Assembly: GCF_000156335.1 (NCBI RefSeq)
Contig: NZ_DS999214.1
Span: 53,185-117,184 of the forward strand
DNA length: 64,000 bases
Direction of reading: 5' to 3'
From: Roseobacter sp. GAI101
GTDB lineage: Bacteria; Pseudomonadota; Alphaproteobacteria; Rhodobacterales; Rhodobacteraceae
The notes beneath the pieces are model-generated. The model had not been told where the DNA came from, ran no database searches, and saw nothing but the letters and a program-made list of their open reading frames with translations. Of this stretch, positions 8,273-17,602 are shown piece after piece; position 1 is the first letter of the stretch; every line of letters begins with the position of its first letter. Both the position numbers and the translations under genes were made by a program.

Positions 8273-9840
8273 TTACTCTGGCGTGATCGCGTAAGCACGG
8301 GTTTCCTGGTCGACGCGTGGCAACATGTCCAGCGTGTCGGCCTTGGCTGCCCAGACTGTCTGCAAGATAACAGTCGGGATCAGTGCGCGATCTTCCATTA
8401 CGATGTAGGATGCTTCTTCATAGAGCTTCTTGCGTGCTTCGGGGTCAAGCGTCTGGCTGCCTTCGCCGAAACCTTGTCGAATTCAGGGTTGGAATAACCG
8501 GAACGGTTGAAGTTTCCAAAACCCTTCTCCGCATCCTTGGTGTGGGTAAGCGCGCCGTAGGTATACGCGGCCTCGCCCGTCAGGGTCCCCCATGCGGACA
8601 TGGTCATGGTGTATTCTTCACGCGCGGCGGCAGGGAAGTAGACCGTGCCGTTCAACGCCTGCGCATTCACTTTCAGCCCCAGACGCGACCACATTTGCGC
8701 GAGTGCCTCACAGACGACGGCATCGCCCGGAACGCGGTTGTTCGTGCAGGTAAAGTCAATCTCGAAGCCATCGGGATACCCGGCTTCGGTCAACAACGCC
8801 TTGGCTTGTTCGATGTCGTATTCACGTGCATCCAGCTTGTCGGTGTATCCGAAAAAGCCTTCGGGCATCAGCTGGTTCGCGGGCTTACCAAGGCCTTCCA
8901 GGACGACGTTAACCAGAACCTCGCGGTTGATCGCAAGATCCAGCGCCTTGCGCACCCGCAGATCCTGTAGGGGGTTGCCGTCTACCTCGACGCCATTGAC
9001 CTTGATCGGCTGAGGCTCCTCATCCTTAACGGATGGGGCGATGTTCAGGATGTAGATGGAATCCGAAACGAAGGTCTCAAGCGAACTATCATTCTTCATC
9101 GACAGATAATCGGTGGCTGGTACATAGTTGATCATATCAACCTGACCCGACTTCAGCGCCGCGACACGCGCCGCATCGTCCGCGATTTCACGGCGTGTGA
9201 CATTTTCCCAGGCCGGCGCACCGTCCCAGTAGTCTGCATTCCGCTTCAGCACCAGATCGCCCTTGGGCTGCCAGCTGACAAAGGAATATGGACCAGTGCC
9301 GATCGCCTTTTCGCCCGAGTTGAATTCTTCGTTGCGCGCTTCCATGCCCGTTTCAGTTGGCACGACAAACAAACGGGTAAAATCATTCGGCAAAGACGGT
9401 GCCATGCCTTTTGTGGTCACGCGCAAAGTCATCGGGTCCACGACCTCAACGCTCTCGACGTATTTGGTATACAGCGTCATCGGCATCGGGCCGGTCACTT
9501 CCGGAATGCGCTCGATCGAGAATTTCACATCCTCCGCATCAAAATCGCTGCCATCGTGGAATTTGACGCCTTCGCGCATCTTGAATTCCCAGGTCGTGTC
9601 GTCGATCGCTTCCCAGCTGACCGCAAGCCCGGGCTTGAGCTGCAGCTTGTCATCTACGTCAACGAGAGTGTCGAAAACATGACGCAATGCTTCGGCTTGG
9701 CTGCCCAAGGTGGACCAGTGCGGATCAATGGAATCGGGCCCTGCCCGCAGACCGATCATCAAGTCTTGCGCCATCACTGCCGGCGCAGCCGCAAGCAGCG
9801 CCAACGATGCGATGCTGGACAATAGTGTAGTTTTCAACAT
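8273..9840 (-). pseudogene. dppA: Dipeptide ABC transporter substrate-binding protein DppA, one frameshift near the 3' end
   Basis: Periplasmic SBP_bac_5 peptide-binding protein. Signal peptide MLKTTLLSSIASLALLAAAP with cleavage after VMA (Sec type). Family motifs WEFKMREGVKFHDGSDF, VKFSIERI and AIGTGPYSFVSW are intact. The frame is open from 9840 to about 8464, where one base is missing (a GG read as G); beyond it the correct frame continues as EGSQTLDPEARKKLYEE to the stop at 8273-8275. With the base restored the protein is 522 residues, normal for the family. Real mutation or sequence error cannot be told from one copy; it shares its lesion type with dppF. First gene of the operon, divergent from the GntR regulator. 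Confidence 0.85.
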
Positions 9841-10020
9841 TTCACTCTCGCTTTGTTATTGATGTGTATAACACTAGGCGCTCAAATTTTTTCTCGTCAA
9901 GAAAATATGACGATATTTCATAATAAATTTGCATATGCATGCGATATGCGCGATATTATTGCAAGAAATACGGTGGATTTTTGCCGCACAATCGAAATCG
10001 TTACAGTTAAGTGATACATC
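9841..10020. promoter_or_regulatory. Divergent control region between dppA and the GntR regulator
   Basis: 180 AT-rich bases separating two divergent start codons; it must hold the promoters of both units. It contains an interrupted palindrome AAATAT-GACG-ATATTT (9903-9918) and a cluster of GCATATGCATGC-like alternating sequence (about 9932-9949). Either could bind the adjacent GntR-type protein, which is inference. No confident -35/-10 pair was identified. Confidence 0.5.
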
Positions 10021-11037
10021 ATGACACCCAAAGCGGCCGATGGATTATCCCCTGCCCTACAGCGACTCGCTGATGCTATAGATCCGGAAGCATCCGTGCC
10101 GATGTCAGTGCAGCTTCGCGGGGCATTGGAATACGGGATAGCGACAGGTGACATTGCGGCGAATACGCGTTTGCCCTCCGTGCGCCGGCTGGCGGCGGCG
10201 CTCAAGCTGTCTCCTGTCACGGTCAGCAACGTCTATGCCGGACTTCAAGAAAACGGCTATGTCGAAGGCCGTATCGGTTCGGGAACTTTCGTCGCCGACC
10301 GCGCGCCCCCGTCGGCATCCCGTGTCCAGCGCTTATCCAACTTTGAACGACAGATCGCAGAGTTGATTCAGACAGGGCGCGAATTGGGGTTCTCCCGCAA
10401 GGACATCGCCTTTCGGGTCTCGATGGCAACTCCGGCCCCGATGGTATCCATGAACATCCTGATGTTGGGCACGTTCCGCGATGCGACGACGGCTTATGCT
10501 GACGATCTGCGCCCATACCTGTGCGCCACCGACAGCCTGAGTGTGGCAAGCATTGCAGACATCACAAGCGGTGACGCACCGTCGGTGGATATCGTGGTTT
10601 GTCCGCATACCTTGACCGCCGAAGCGCAGCGCCTGTTTCCAGAACTGCCGGTTTTCGGTCTCACTCTGATCCCGAACGAGCAGACGCGCATCGCCCTCGC
10701 CGGGATCCCTCCGGAAGCCAGGGTTGCCCTTGTTTCATACTTTGACGACTTCTTGCCGACGCTGAAAGGCGGCGTGGACCGGTTCGCGCCGCATCTGGGA
10801 CGGGTCACCGCCATGCCCCGCGGCTTCGACGGACTCGAAAAGATACTGAATGACGTTGATGTGCTGATCTTTTCTACCGGCGCAGAATACTTGCGCGACA
10901 CGCTGCGCCCCGACCAAATCGCCATTGAATACCGCCACACACCGGACAGTCATGCAGTGCGTTCAACGCTGTTGCCCGCGATCGAAACTGCAAGAACCGA
11001 CATCTCCAGAAAGGACACGCAAGATGAAAATCAGTGA
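10021..11037 (+). CDS. GntR-family transcriptional regulator
   Basis: DNA-binding regulator, 338 residues. The winged helix-turn-helix covers about residues 25-95 (QLRGALEYGIATGDI, TRLPSVRRLAAALKLSPVTV, GYVEGRIGSGTFVA), the classic GntR signature. The remaining 240 residues form an alpha/beta domain that is neither an aminotransferase fold (no PLP lysine motif, too short) nor an obvious UTRA or FCD domain; it reads like a ligand-binding domain of periplasmic-binding type. It is divergent from dppA and its last 14 bases overlap the next gene, so it probably controls both the peptide transporter and the hydrolase operon behind it. Confidence 0.85.
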   Translation: MTPKAADGLSPALQRLADAIDPEASVPMSVQLRGALEYGIATGDIAANTRLPSVRRLAAALKLSPVTVSNVYAGLQENGYVEGRIGSGTFVADRAPPSASRVQRLSNFERQIAELIQTGRELGFSRKDIAFRVSMATPAPMVSMNILMLGTFRDATTAYADDLRPYLCATDSLSVASIADITSGDAPSVDIVVCPHTLTAEAQRLFPELPVFGLTLIPNEQTRIALAGIPPEARVALVSYFDDFLPTLKGGVDRFAPHLGRVTAMPRGFDGLEKILNDVDVLIFSTGAEYLRDTLRPDQIAIEYRHTPDSHAVRSTLLPAIETARTDISRKDTQDENQ

Positions 11038-11725
11038 AAGCAATTGGTTTGAAATCGAAGAATATCTCAAGACCGATGATCGGTGTGTGTTGCCCCTAGG
11101 CAGCACCGAGCAGCACGCGCATCTGAGCCTGTCAGTGGACACGATCCTGTCAGGAAAAATAGCTGCAGATGCGGCTGCACCGTTGGGCATTCCGGTTTTC
11201 CCTGCTGTTCCCTATGGTCTTACCCCATATTTCATGGGCTTCCCTGGCACGGTGTCTTTACGCTTGCGGACCTATGCCGCTCTTGTTCGCGATATTCTGG
11301 ACAGCCTGTATGATACGGGTTTCCGGCGGATTCTTATCGTCAATGGCCACGGCGGCAACAGCCCGGTGCAACCCGTCTGTGCAGAATGGATGCAGGACCG
11401 CGACGGCGCACGATGCCGCTTTCATGACTGGTGGCGCGCGCCCCAGACCTGGGCAGCGGTTCAGGATGTCGACCCGATTGCATCACATGCGTCATGGATG
11501 GAGAACTTTCCATGGACGCGCCTTGATGGCCGCCCCGTTCCACCAGAACAAAAGCCCTACGTCGATTTTGACCGGCTGCGTGACCGCAACGCACAAGGTG
11601 TGCGAGAGCTGATCGGAGACGGCAATTACGGTGGTCACTATCAGAAACCTGACGCGGACATGCTTCGCATATGGGAAATAGCCGTTGGCGAAACCCGCGC
11701 GCTACTCGAAGGGGATTGGGCATGA
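11024..11725 (+). CDS. Creatininase-family amidohydrolase
   Basis: Metal-dependent amidase of the creatininase/MftE/ArfB superfamily, 233 residues. Metal-site motifs are visible: GSTEQHAHLSLSVDT (Glu29, His31/His33, Asp39) and NGHGGNSP near residue 107. The family opens cyclic or linear amides such as creatinine or formamides; the substrate here is unknown. ATG 11024 is chosen because AAGGA precedes it by eight bases and it starts directly at the conserved N-terminus. Its start lies inside the GntR gene and its stop overlaps the next gene as ATGA, so it belongs to a coupled operon. Confidence 0.88.
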   Translation: MKISESNWFEIEEYLKTDDRCVLPLGSTEQHAHLSLSVDTILSGKIAADAAAPLGIPVFPAVPYGLTPYFMGFPGTVSLRLRTYAALVRDILDSLYDTGFRRILIVNGHGGNSPVQPVCAEWMQDRDGARCRFHDWWRAPQTWAAVQDVDPIASHASWMENFPWTRLDGRPVPPEQKPYVDFDRLRDRNAQGVRELIGDGNYGGHYQKPDADMLRIWEIAVGETRALLEGDWA

Positions 11726-12741
11726 GCGAAGATGCGATCCTGATCTGGGGCGCGGGCGCAATCGGCGGGATACTTGGTGCCTATTTTGCGCGGGCGGGTC
11801 ACCCGGTGCATATGGTCGACATCGTCGAGGACCACGTGACCGCGATGCGCGACGGCGGCCTGCGTATCGAAGGACCGGTTGAGGAATTCACCCAAGTGCT
11901 GCCTGCCGACACGCCTGACACCTTAAGCGGAAAATTCCGCCGCGTCATTCTTGCCGTGAAAGCACACCATACAGATGCCGCATTGACGATGCTCTTGCCG
12001 CATCTTGCCGAGGACGGCTATGTCGTGTCCGCCCAGAACGGGTTGAACGAACGTCTGATATCGGCAAAAATCGGTGCCGATCGCACGCTGGGCTGTTTCG
12101 TCAATTTCGGGGCAGATTGGCTTGAACCCGGTCGCATCCTTTACGGCAATCGCGCTGCGGTTGCTTTGGGCGAACTGGACGGCACAGACAGTACCCGCCT
12201 GCGCGAGATGCACGCATTGTTCAGCCTGGTCGAACCCAATGCCGTGGCAACGGACAACATTTGGGGCTACCTCTGGGGCAAAATGGGATACGGCTCCCTG
12301 CTTTTTGGCACAGCGCTCACGCCGGCCTCAATGTCTGACGCAATGGACCCCGCCGCGACCCGCCCCGTTTTTGCGAAACTCGGTGCCGAAGTGATGCAAT
12401 TGGCCGCTGCGGAGGGTGTAAGTCCCTTGGGGTTCAACGGCTTTGATCCGGATGCTTTCCTCGCGGGCGACGCTGTTGGCATTGCCGCGGCGATTGATGC
12501 GATGGTTGCGCATAACCGCAAGACGGCCAAGACCCATTCCGGCATCTACCGCGACCTTGCCATTCGCAAGCGCAAAACAGAGGTTGATCCGCAGATCGGG
12601 TTGCTTGTCGAGATTGGAAGAAGCCATGGGATAGCAACGCCCGCCCTTGCCATGCTGTGTGACCTTATTCATGACATCGAAGACGGAAAACGCGAGCAGT
12701 CCACCGACCTTCTTGATCTGATGGTGCCGGTATGCAGCTAG
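11722..12741 (+). CDS. 2-dehydropantoate 2-reductase (ApbA/PanE) family protein
   Basis: NADP-dependent ketoacid reductase family, 339 residues. The N-terminal Rossmann motif LIWGAGAIGGILGAYFARAG (residues about 7-26) and the C-terminal helical domain with KMGYGSLLFGTALTP (the Lys position of the family) are present. Canonical PanE makes pantoate from ketopantoate; placed in a catabolic operon among amide hydrolases, this copy more likely reduces another 2-keto acid. The start overlaps the creatininase-family stop (ATGA) and the stop overlaps the SDR start by ten bases. Confidence 0.88.
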   Translation: MSEDAILIWGAGAIGGILGAYFARAGHPVHMVDIVEDHVTAMRDGGLRIEGPVEEFTQVLPADTPDTLSGKFRRVILAVKAHHTDAALTMLLPHLAEDGYVVSAQNGLNERLISAKIGADRTLGCFVNFGADWLEPGRILYGNRAAVALGELDGTDSTRLREMHALFSLVEPNAVATDNIWGYLWGKMGYGSLLFGTALTPASMSDAMDPAATRPVFAKLGAEVMQLAAAEGVSPLGFNGFDPDAFLAGDAVGIAAAIDAMVAHNRKTAKTHSGIYRDLAIRKRKTEVDPQIGLLVEIGRSHGIATPALAMLCDLIHDIEDGKREQSTDLLDLMVPVCS

Positions 12742-13487
12742 ATTTACGCGACAAGGTGTTTGCCGTGACAGGTGCTGCACAAGGGATCGGGGCCGCAATC
12801 GTGCAAGGTCTGGTCGAGGCGGGCGCAACTGTTGCCGCCTTGGATATCGACGCCAAGAGGATGGAGCATCTGGCAGCGCTGCCCCGCGTAACCTGCCATT
12901 CGGGCGATCTTGGCAGCCAGGACGATGCGCACGCTCTGTGTAAAGACGTGATCGCACAGCACGGAAAAATTGACGGCCTCGTGACGGCTGCAGGTGGTGT
13001 GCGGGGGCAAGTCGGTCGTGCAATAGAAGAGATCTCTTCTGACGACTGGCATGCGATATTTGCTGCAAATGTCGACGCTGCGATGTGGTGCGCCCAAGCG
13101 TTTGCGCCCGATATGAAGAAACGCGGTCACGGCCGGATCGTGACGATTTCTTCAGGGGCCGGCCTAAAGGCAAGCCTGACAGGAATTCAGGCGTATGCCT
13201 CTGCAAAACATGCGCTGATCGGGCTGACCAAACAACTGGCGCTGGAGCTTGGACCGGCAGGCATCACGGTAAATTCTGTCGCCCCCGGCTTTATCCTGTC
13301 CAACCCCGCAACCGAAAGGCAATGGGACGCGTTCGGCCCGGTACGGCAAAAGGAAATCATCGGAAATATTCACATGCGCCGTCTGGGACGGGCGCAGGAC
13401 ATTGCTGATGCGGTCACGTTTTTATGCTCGGAAAAGGCAGGCTGGATCACCGGTCAAACTTTGCAGGTCGATGGAGGACACGCATGA
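12732..13487 (+). CDS. Short-chain dehydrogenase/reductase
   Basis: Classical SDR, 251 residues. Cofactor motif TGAAQGIG at residues 14-21, Asp after the second strand (LDIDA, favouring NAD over NADP), catalytic Ser in TISSGAG and the pair Tyr-x-x-x-Lys in YASAKHAL, ending with the usual WITGQTLQVDGG. The substrate is unknown. Overlaps both neighbours (ten bases upstream, ATGA downstream), hence part of the same operon; a role oxidising or reducing an intermediate of the amide substrate is inference. Confidence 0.9.
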   Translation: MQLDLRDKVFAVTGAAQGIGAAIVQGLVEAGATVAALDIDAKRMEHLAALPRVTCHSGDLGSQDDAHALCKDVIAQHGKIDGLVTAAGGVRGQVGRAIEEISSDDWHAIFAANVDAAMWCAQAFAPDMKKRGHGRIVTISSGAGLKASLTGIQAYASAKHALIGLTKQLALELGPAGITVNSVAPGFILSNPATERQWDAFGPVRQKEIIGNIHMRRLGRAQDIADAVTFLCSEKAGWITGQTLQVDGGHA

Positions 13488-14380
13488 CAGACCCACATAC
13501 ATGGGACGAACCCACATGGCGCAGCAAGGTTGAGGCGGTCCGCGCCGGCCGCAACCTGCTGCCCGCCACATGGCCCAACGGCGCGCGCTGCGCTGTCGCG
13601 CTATCTTTCGACAGCGACCACGAGACCAATGAACTGCGCGACGGCGGAAACTCTGTGGCCCGCCTAAGCTGGGGAGAATACGGCACCCGCCGCGGCATCC
13701 CGCGCATTCGCAAGGTGTTGGATAAATTCGATGCCAAAGCCAGCTTTTTCGTGCCAGCGGTGTCTGCGCTTTTGCATCCCGAAGAACAGCGCAGCCTTGC
13801 CGAGGATGGTCATGAAATCGGCCTGCACGGCTGGATACACGAGCTGAACACGGGGCTGGATCACACAACAGAGCGTGATTTGATGCTGCGTGCCGCCGAT
13901 ACACTCGAAAAGATCAGCGGCACGCGCCCTGTGGGCATGCGGACGCCTTCATGGGATTACAGCCCCAATACCCTTGGTATCGCCCGCGAGATGGGACTGC
14001 TCTATGACAGTTCCTTGTTTTCGGATGATGATCCTTACGAGATCGTTCAAAATGGCGACCCGACGGGTATGGTTGAACTTCCGGTCGAATGGATCCGTGA
14101 CGATGCGGTGTATTTCATGATGAACCGCTTCGGGGCCCAGCGGCCCTATACGCCGCCTGCAGATGTGCTGGATATCTTTACCCGCGAATTCGAAGGCGCA
14201 TATGCCGAAGGCGGTTTGTTTTTGCTCACGATGCACCCGCATGTCACGGGCTACCGCAGCCGCATCTTCATTCTCGAAGAATTGCTGGAGCGGATCACCG
14301 ACAAAGGCGATTGCTGGATCGCGACCCACGCCGAAATAGCGCAGTACTGCGCAGACCAAGCAGGAATAGCATCAAAATGA
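13484..14380 (+). CDS. Polysaccharide deacetylase-family hydrolase (NodB fold, PuuE/cyclic imidase-like)
   Basis: Metal-dependent hydrolase of the NodB fold, 298 residues. The metal motif FDSDHE (Asp43, Asp45) and the following HGWIHE His-x-x-x-His pair are visible, and the N-terminal WP-NGARCAVALSFDSDHE layout matches the allantoinase PuuE and cyclic imide hydrolase branch rather than sugar deacetylases. No signal peptide is present, so it acts in the cytoplasm, which also argues against a cell-wall role. Start and stop both use ATGA overlaps. Ring opening of a cyclic imide or ureide is a reasonable but unproven function. Confidence 0.83.
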   Translation: MTDPHTWDEPTWRSKVEAVRAGRNLLPATWPNGARCAVALSFDSDHETNELRDGGNSVARLSWGEYGTRRGIPRIRKVLDKFDAKASFFVPAVSALLHPEEQRSLAEDGHEIGLHGWIHELNTGLDHTTERDLMLRAADTLEKISGTRPVGMRTPSWDYSPNTLGIAREMGLLYDSSLFSDDDPYEIVQNGDPTGMVELPVEWIRDDAVYFMMNRFGAQRPYTPPADVLDIFTREFEGAYAEGGLFLLTMHPHVTGYRSRIFILEELLERITDKGDCWIATHAEIAQYCADQAGIASK

Positions 14381-15312
14381 CCGATACACATAAATTTTCC
14401 CTCGCCGTACACGGCGGTGCCGGCACCATCCTCAAGGCGAACCTGACACCGGAACTTGAAGCCGCTTACCACGCAGGCCTGCGGGCTGCGCTGGATGCTG
14501 GATACAAGGTGCTAGCGGCAGGGGGGGCTGCTCTTGATGCGGTTACGGCCGCTGTTTGCGCGCTCGAAGACGAGCCGCTTTTCAATGCCGGTCGCGGCGC
14601 GGTTTATACCTCGGACGGGGTTCAGGAGATGGACGCCGCCGTCATGGACGGCGCTACGCGTAACGCAGGTGCAGTGGGCGGAATCTTTGGCCCGCGCAAC
14701 CCGATCCGCGCCGCCCGCGCCGTTATGGAGAACACGGACCATGTCATGTTGATCGGTCCGAATGCGTTGAACGTGGCGCGCGACGCGGGGCTGGACTTTG
14801 CCGAGGCTGAATACTTCTTTACCCAAGCCCGCTGGGACGCGCTGCAATCCACGTTGAAAATGCGCAAGGACGGTGTCGAAGACGACGACCCCGCGCGGCG
14901 CCACGGGACGGTGGGCGCTGTCGCCTGCGATGCGCAAGGCAACGTCGCGGCGGCCACATCAACGGGCGGGATGACCGCAAAAGCACCCGGTCGGATTGGC
15001 GACACCCCCATCATCGGTGCCGGGACCTTTGCCGACAATGAAACCTGTGCGGTCTCCGGCACGGGGCATGGTGAGGTCTTTATTCGCTACACCGCCGCCG
15101 CCGAAATCGCTGCGCGCATGCGCCATGCGGGGCAATCCCTGGAAGAGGCGGCGACACATGTCGTCATGCATGATCTGGCGAACAACGACGGTTCCGGTGG
15201 CCTCATCGCGGTAGATGCTCTTGGCAACATAACGATGCCGTTCAACTGCGAAGGCATGTACCGCGGGATGGTCACACAAGAGGGCTTGTTCGACACATTT
15301 ATCTATCGCTGA
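14377..15312 (+). CDS. Isoaspartyl peptidase/L-asparaginase (T2 Ntn-hydrolase)
   Basis: Threonine-type N-terminal nucleophile hydrolase, 311 residues. Motifs: VHGGAGT near the N-terminus, NAGRGAVYTSDG, and the self-cleavage site RHGTVGAVACD with Thr178 as nucleophile exposed by autoproteolysis; GTGHGE follows. The family cleaves isoaspartyl dipeptides or beta-amides of asparagine. Coupled by ATGA to the deacetylase-fold gene and last in the operon, it would release aspartate or a related product at the end of an amide breakdown route. Some plant-type homologues prefer N-substituted asparagines, so the substrate is open. Confidence 0.92.
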   Translation: MTDTHKFSLAVHGGAGTILKANLTPELEAAYHAGLRAALDAGYKVLAAGGAALDAVTAAVCALEDEPLFNAGRGAVYTSDGVQEMDAAVMDGATRNAGAVGGIFGPRNPIRAARAVMENTDHVMLIGPNALNVARDAGLDFAEAEYFFTQARWDALQSTLKMRKDGVEDDDPARRHGTVGAVACDAQGNVAAATSTGGMTAKAPGRIGDTPIIGAGTFADNETCAVSGTGHGEVFIRYTAAAEIAARMRHAGQSLEEAATHVVMHDLANNDGSGGLIAVDALGNITMPFNCEGMYRGMVTQEGLFDTFIYR

Positions 15313-15404
15313 CGCCCGAAAAATCTTGCGCAGACAGGTCAAGTGTTTCTGCGTATCTTGACCGGCGTGCACCCTGGCCAAGATATGTCTAGCTTGTCTG
15401 CATT

Positions 15405-15439
15405 CCGCCTTTCATGCGTCCGATTTGCATGAAAGGCGG
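15405..15439. terminator. Perfect 13-bp hairpin between convergent genes
   Basis: CCGCCTTTCATGC (15405-15417) pairs fully with GCATGAAAGGCGG (15427-15439) around a nine-base loop. It lies in the 265-base spacer between two convergent genes (ends at 15312 and 15578). A T-rich stretch GTTTCTTT follows a few bases later on the plus side, so it may terminate the plus-strand operon; there is no clean U-tract on the minus side. Confidence 0.6.
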
Positions 15440-15577
15440 CTGCTAGTTTCTTTCCGGCTTATGGAAACGCCTATCCATAAAAAATGCGCACGCCAGACAG
15501 GTTCATCAGCAGGCAGGGCAACTGAGGCGCGTGACTGATCGTCTTACATTACCCGCGTGAGACCATCAGCTCGCGCC

Positions 15578-16888
15578 TTACCGCCCGGCACGCCGCAGCT
15601 TGACGCGGTCCTGCATTTTATACATGGCCATGAACAAGGGCATGAACCAAGGCTTACCATTATAGAACGGGACGGCGGCTGGCGCTCGAAGATCAAACGC
15701 CGATGGCTCCTCGTTCGTGTTGCCCAGCAGTTTTTGCGCTGCCTTTCGGCCGATCCAGGGTGCCCAGACAACGCCTGAACCACAAAAACCTGTCGCGTAA
15801 ATCATGCCATTACGCTCGAAAATGCGTGGGATCATATCGCGGTGCATACCCACGTTCCCAAACCAGGTGTGTGTGATTGCCTTGTCGCCAAGCTCGGGAA
15901 ATATCGAGAGCAGATTTTCCCGCAGATGTGCGACGGGTTTCGTTGGATTATCCAGGTTGGTTCCATCGCGCCCACCGAACAGAATCCGCTTTCCGTCTGG
16001 CGAGGGGCGGAAATAGAACCCGAGGGTGCGTGTATCGCTCATCATCATCTGTCGGGGCATCAGTTGCGCCATAAGATCGGGGCTAAGCTCTTCTGTCGCG
16101 ATGATACGGCTGCGCACCGGTACGATGCGCCGACGCAACCACGGATCAACGCCGTCTGTGTACCCGTTGGTGCAGATCATCACGCGGCCTGCCACAATCT
16201 GTCCAGCAGCCGTCGTGACAACGAACTTGTCGTCGTCAGGTTTGATGTTCTCCACCGGGGTATCCGCATGAACGGTGACGCCTGCGGCCTGAGCCACACG
16301 CAGCATTTCGGCGATGAACTTGGCCGGGTGCAGCCCGCCGATATCCATACGGACAGTGCCCCCCCGAAAAAAATCAGACCCGATGAAACTGCGCTGATCG
16401 CTTTGCGGGACGGCATAGGATTCGATTCCCAGCGTGCGGTGCAGTTTTTCCGCACTACGGGCAATGCGCTCGTAGTCATTCGACCCCATCGCGCCGCTGA
16501 ACCGTCCAACAGGCTTGAAATCGCAATCAATACCTTCTTCTTCGATCAGTCGGTAAAGATGCTCGCGGGCCTTTTTACCCTCGGCCTCGATCGCGGTCGC
16601 ACGGTCTTCTCCGAATTTGCGCACCAACGTTGCATGGTCAATCCGGATGTTGCCGCTTGTGATGCCGCCATTACGCGACGACGCGCCTTCACCGGGATGT
16701 TGACGGTCGAATATGGCAACAGACCGCCCCGCCCGCGCCAGCGTAATGCCCGCGCTGAGACCTGCGTATCCCGCGCCGACGATGGCCACGTCGACCGTCT
16801 TTTCCAACGGCTTGACGGGAAGCGGCTGGACCGGAGCGGCCTCCCACCAATAGGGGGTAGTCTTAAGGGGGGCGTTGGCGGAAGACAT
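15578..16888 (-). CDS. FAD-dependent amine/amino-acid oxidase (DAO family, PuuB-like)
   Basis: Flavoprotein oxidase/dehydrogenase, 436 residues. An N-terminal aromatic stretch (TTPYWWEAAP, as in gamma-glutamylputrescine oxidases) precedes the FAD motif VAIVGAGYAGLSAGITLARAG; SSRNGGITSGN and the C-terminal FGGRDGTNLDNPTKP and GMIYATGFCGSGVVWAPWIG blocks are typical of the family. It would oxidise a secondary or primary amine to an imine/aldehyde. RBS AAAGG lies nine bases upstream. It is co-directional with the XRE-cupin gene 48 bases upstream and divergent from the second peptide transporter, so a nitrogen-scavenging role is likely. Confidence 0.88.
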   Translation of the reverse strand: MSSANAPLKTTPYWWEAAPVQPLPVKPLEKTVDVAIVGAGYAGLSAGITLARAGRSVAIFDRQHPGEGASSRNGGITSGNIRIDHATLVRKFGEDRATAIEAEGKKAREHLYRLIEEEGIDCDFKPVGRFSGAMGSNDYERIARSAEKLHRTLGIESYAVPQSDQRSFIGSDFFRGGTVRMDIGGLHPAKFIAEMLRVAQAAGVTVHADTPVENIKPDDDKFVVTTAAGQIVAGRVMICTNGYTDGVDPWLRRRIVPVRSRIIATEELSPDLMAQLMPRQMMMSDTRTLGFYFRPSPDGKRILFGGRDGTNLDNPTKPVAHLRENLLSIFPELGDKAITHTWFGNVGMHRDMIPRIFERNGMIYATGFCGSGVVWAPWIGRKAAQKLLGNTNEEPSAFDLRAPAAVPFYNGKPWFMPLFMAMYKMQDRVKLRRAGR

Positions 16889-16936
16889 TGGGAAGACCTT
16901 TGTTGTGAGTGGATAAAACTGGCACTGTTTGTTCAG

Positions 16937-17551
16937 TTACAGGTGCCGGTCGAATTGTACGGCACCGATGACCCAGAGAATTCGCGCGGGGCGGTCGCCA
17001 TCATTCCGAAATGCATGCGGCTGCGCGCTGTCAAAGACAAAGCTGTCCCCTTCTTCAAGGTGCGCTTCGCGGTTATCCACGCTCAGCATCAGCTCTCCTT
17101 CAAGGACCAGGCCACCCTTCTCTGCGGGATAGCTAAGCGTCGTGTTGCCCGAAGTGCCACCTGGTTCGATGGTCAGGATCATGATCTGAAGGTTGTGATT
17201 ACCCCCCGAGGTCAGGAGTTCCTTGTGCAACGATCCCAAATCGATACGGGGCCGTTTTGCCGCGCGGCGCAGGAACGGGGGGTCGCCATCGGCATCACTG
17301 TCAGCCGTAGTGCCGGAATCGTCCCCGAACATCACCTGCATCGGGACATTCAAGGCACGGCGGATGGCGGTCAGCACCCGCATTGACGGATTTGCAAGGT
17401 CGCGTTCGATCTGGCTTATGGTTCCGACGGACACCCCAGACTTCTCCGACAATTCCCGAAGCGAGATGCCTTGATTCTGGCGCATCTGCCGAAACGTTTC
17501 GCCGATTGCGCCGGGCGTATCCTCTGGGGTGGGTTTATCTGGGTCTGACAT
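16937..17551 (-). CDS. XRE-family regulator with cupin sensor domain (PuuR-like)
   Basis: Transcription factor of 204 residues. The helix-turn-helix spans about residues 18-72 (LRELSEKSGVSVGTISQIER), and a C-terminal cupin follows (GGNHNLQIMILTIEPGG, EEGDSFVFDSAQPHAFRN). This HTH-plus-cupin design matches PuuR-type repressors of polyamine or amino-acid catabolism. Two in-frame ATGs, 17563 and 17551, each have GAGG at good spacing; I prefer 17551 because MSDP-type starts are usual. It probably binds the GTTYAATAATGAA repeats in the divergent spacer and controls both the oxidase and the transporter operon. Confidence 0.88.
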   Translation of the reverse strand: MSDPDKPTPEDTPGAIGETFRQMRQNQGISLRELSEKSGVSVGTISQIERDLANPSMRVLTAIRRALNVPMQVMFGDDSGTTADSDADGDPPFLRRAAKRPRIDLGSLHKELLTSGGNHNLQIMILTIEPGGTSGNTTLSYPAEKGGLVLEGELMLSVDNREAHLEEGDSFVFDSAQPHAFRNDGDRPARILWVIGAVQFDRHL

Positions 17552-17602
17552 GGGCAGCCTCATGAAATAGCCTCGCGGGCACGGCAGATGTGACCGCTTA
17601 TC

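Noticed and set aside
8398..8480. Apparent alternative C-terminus of dppA (ending RRLTPKHARSSMKKHPTS)
   Set aside because: Out-of-frame read-through after the lost base; the conserved C-terminus is found in the neighbouring frame to 8273.
15842..17386. Long plus-strand open frame (514 codons) opposite the oxidase and XRE-cupin genes
   Set aside because: Antisense to two genes with clear family motifs; Arg/His-rich composition and lack of domains show it is a shadow of GC-rich codon usage.
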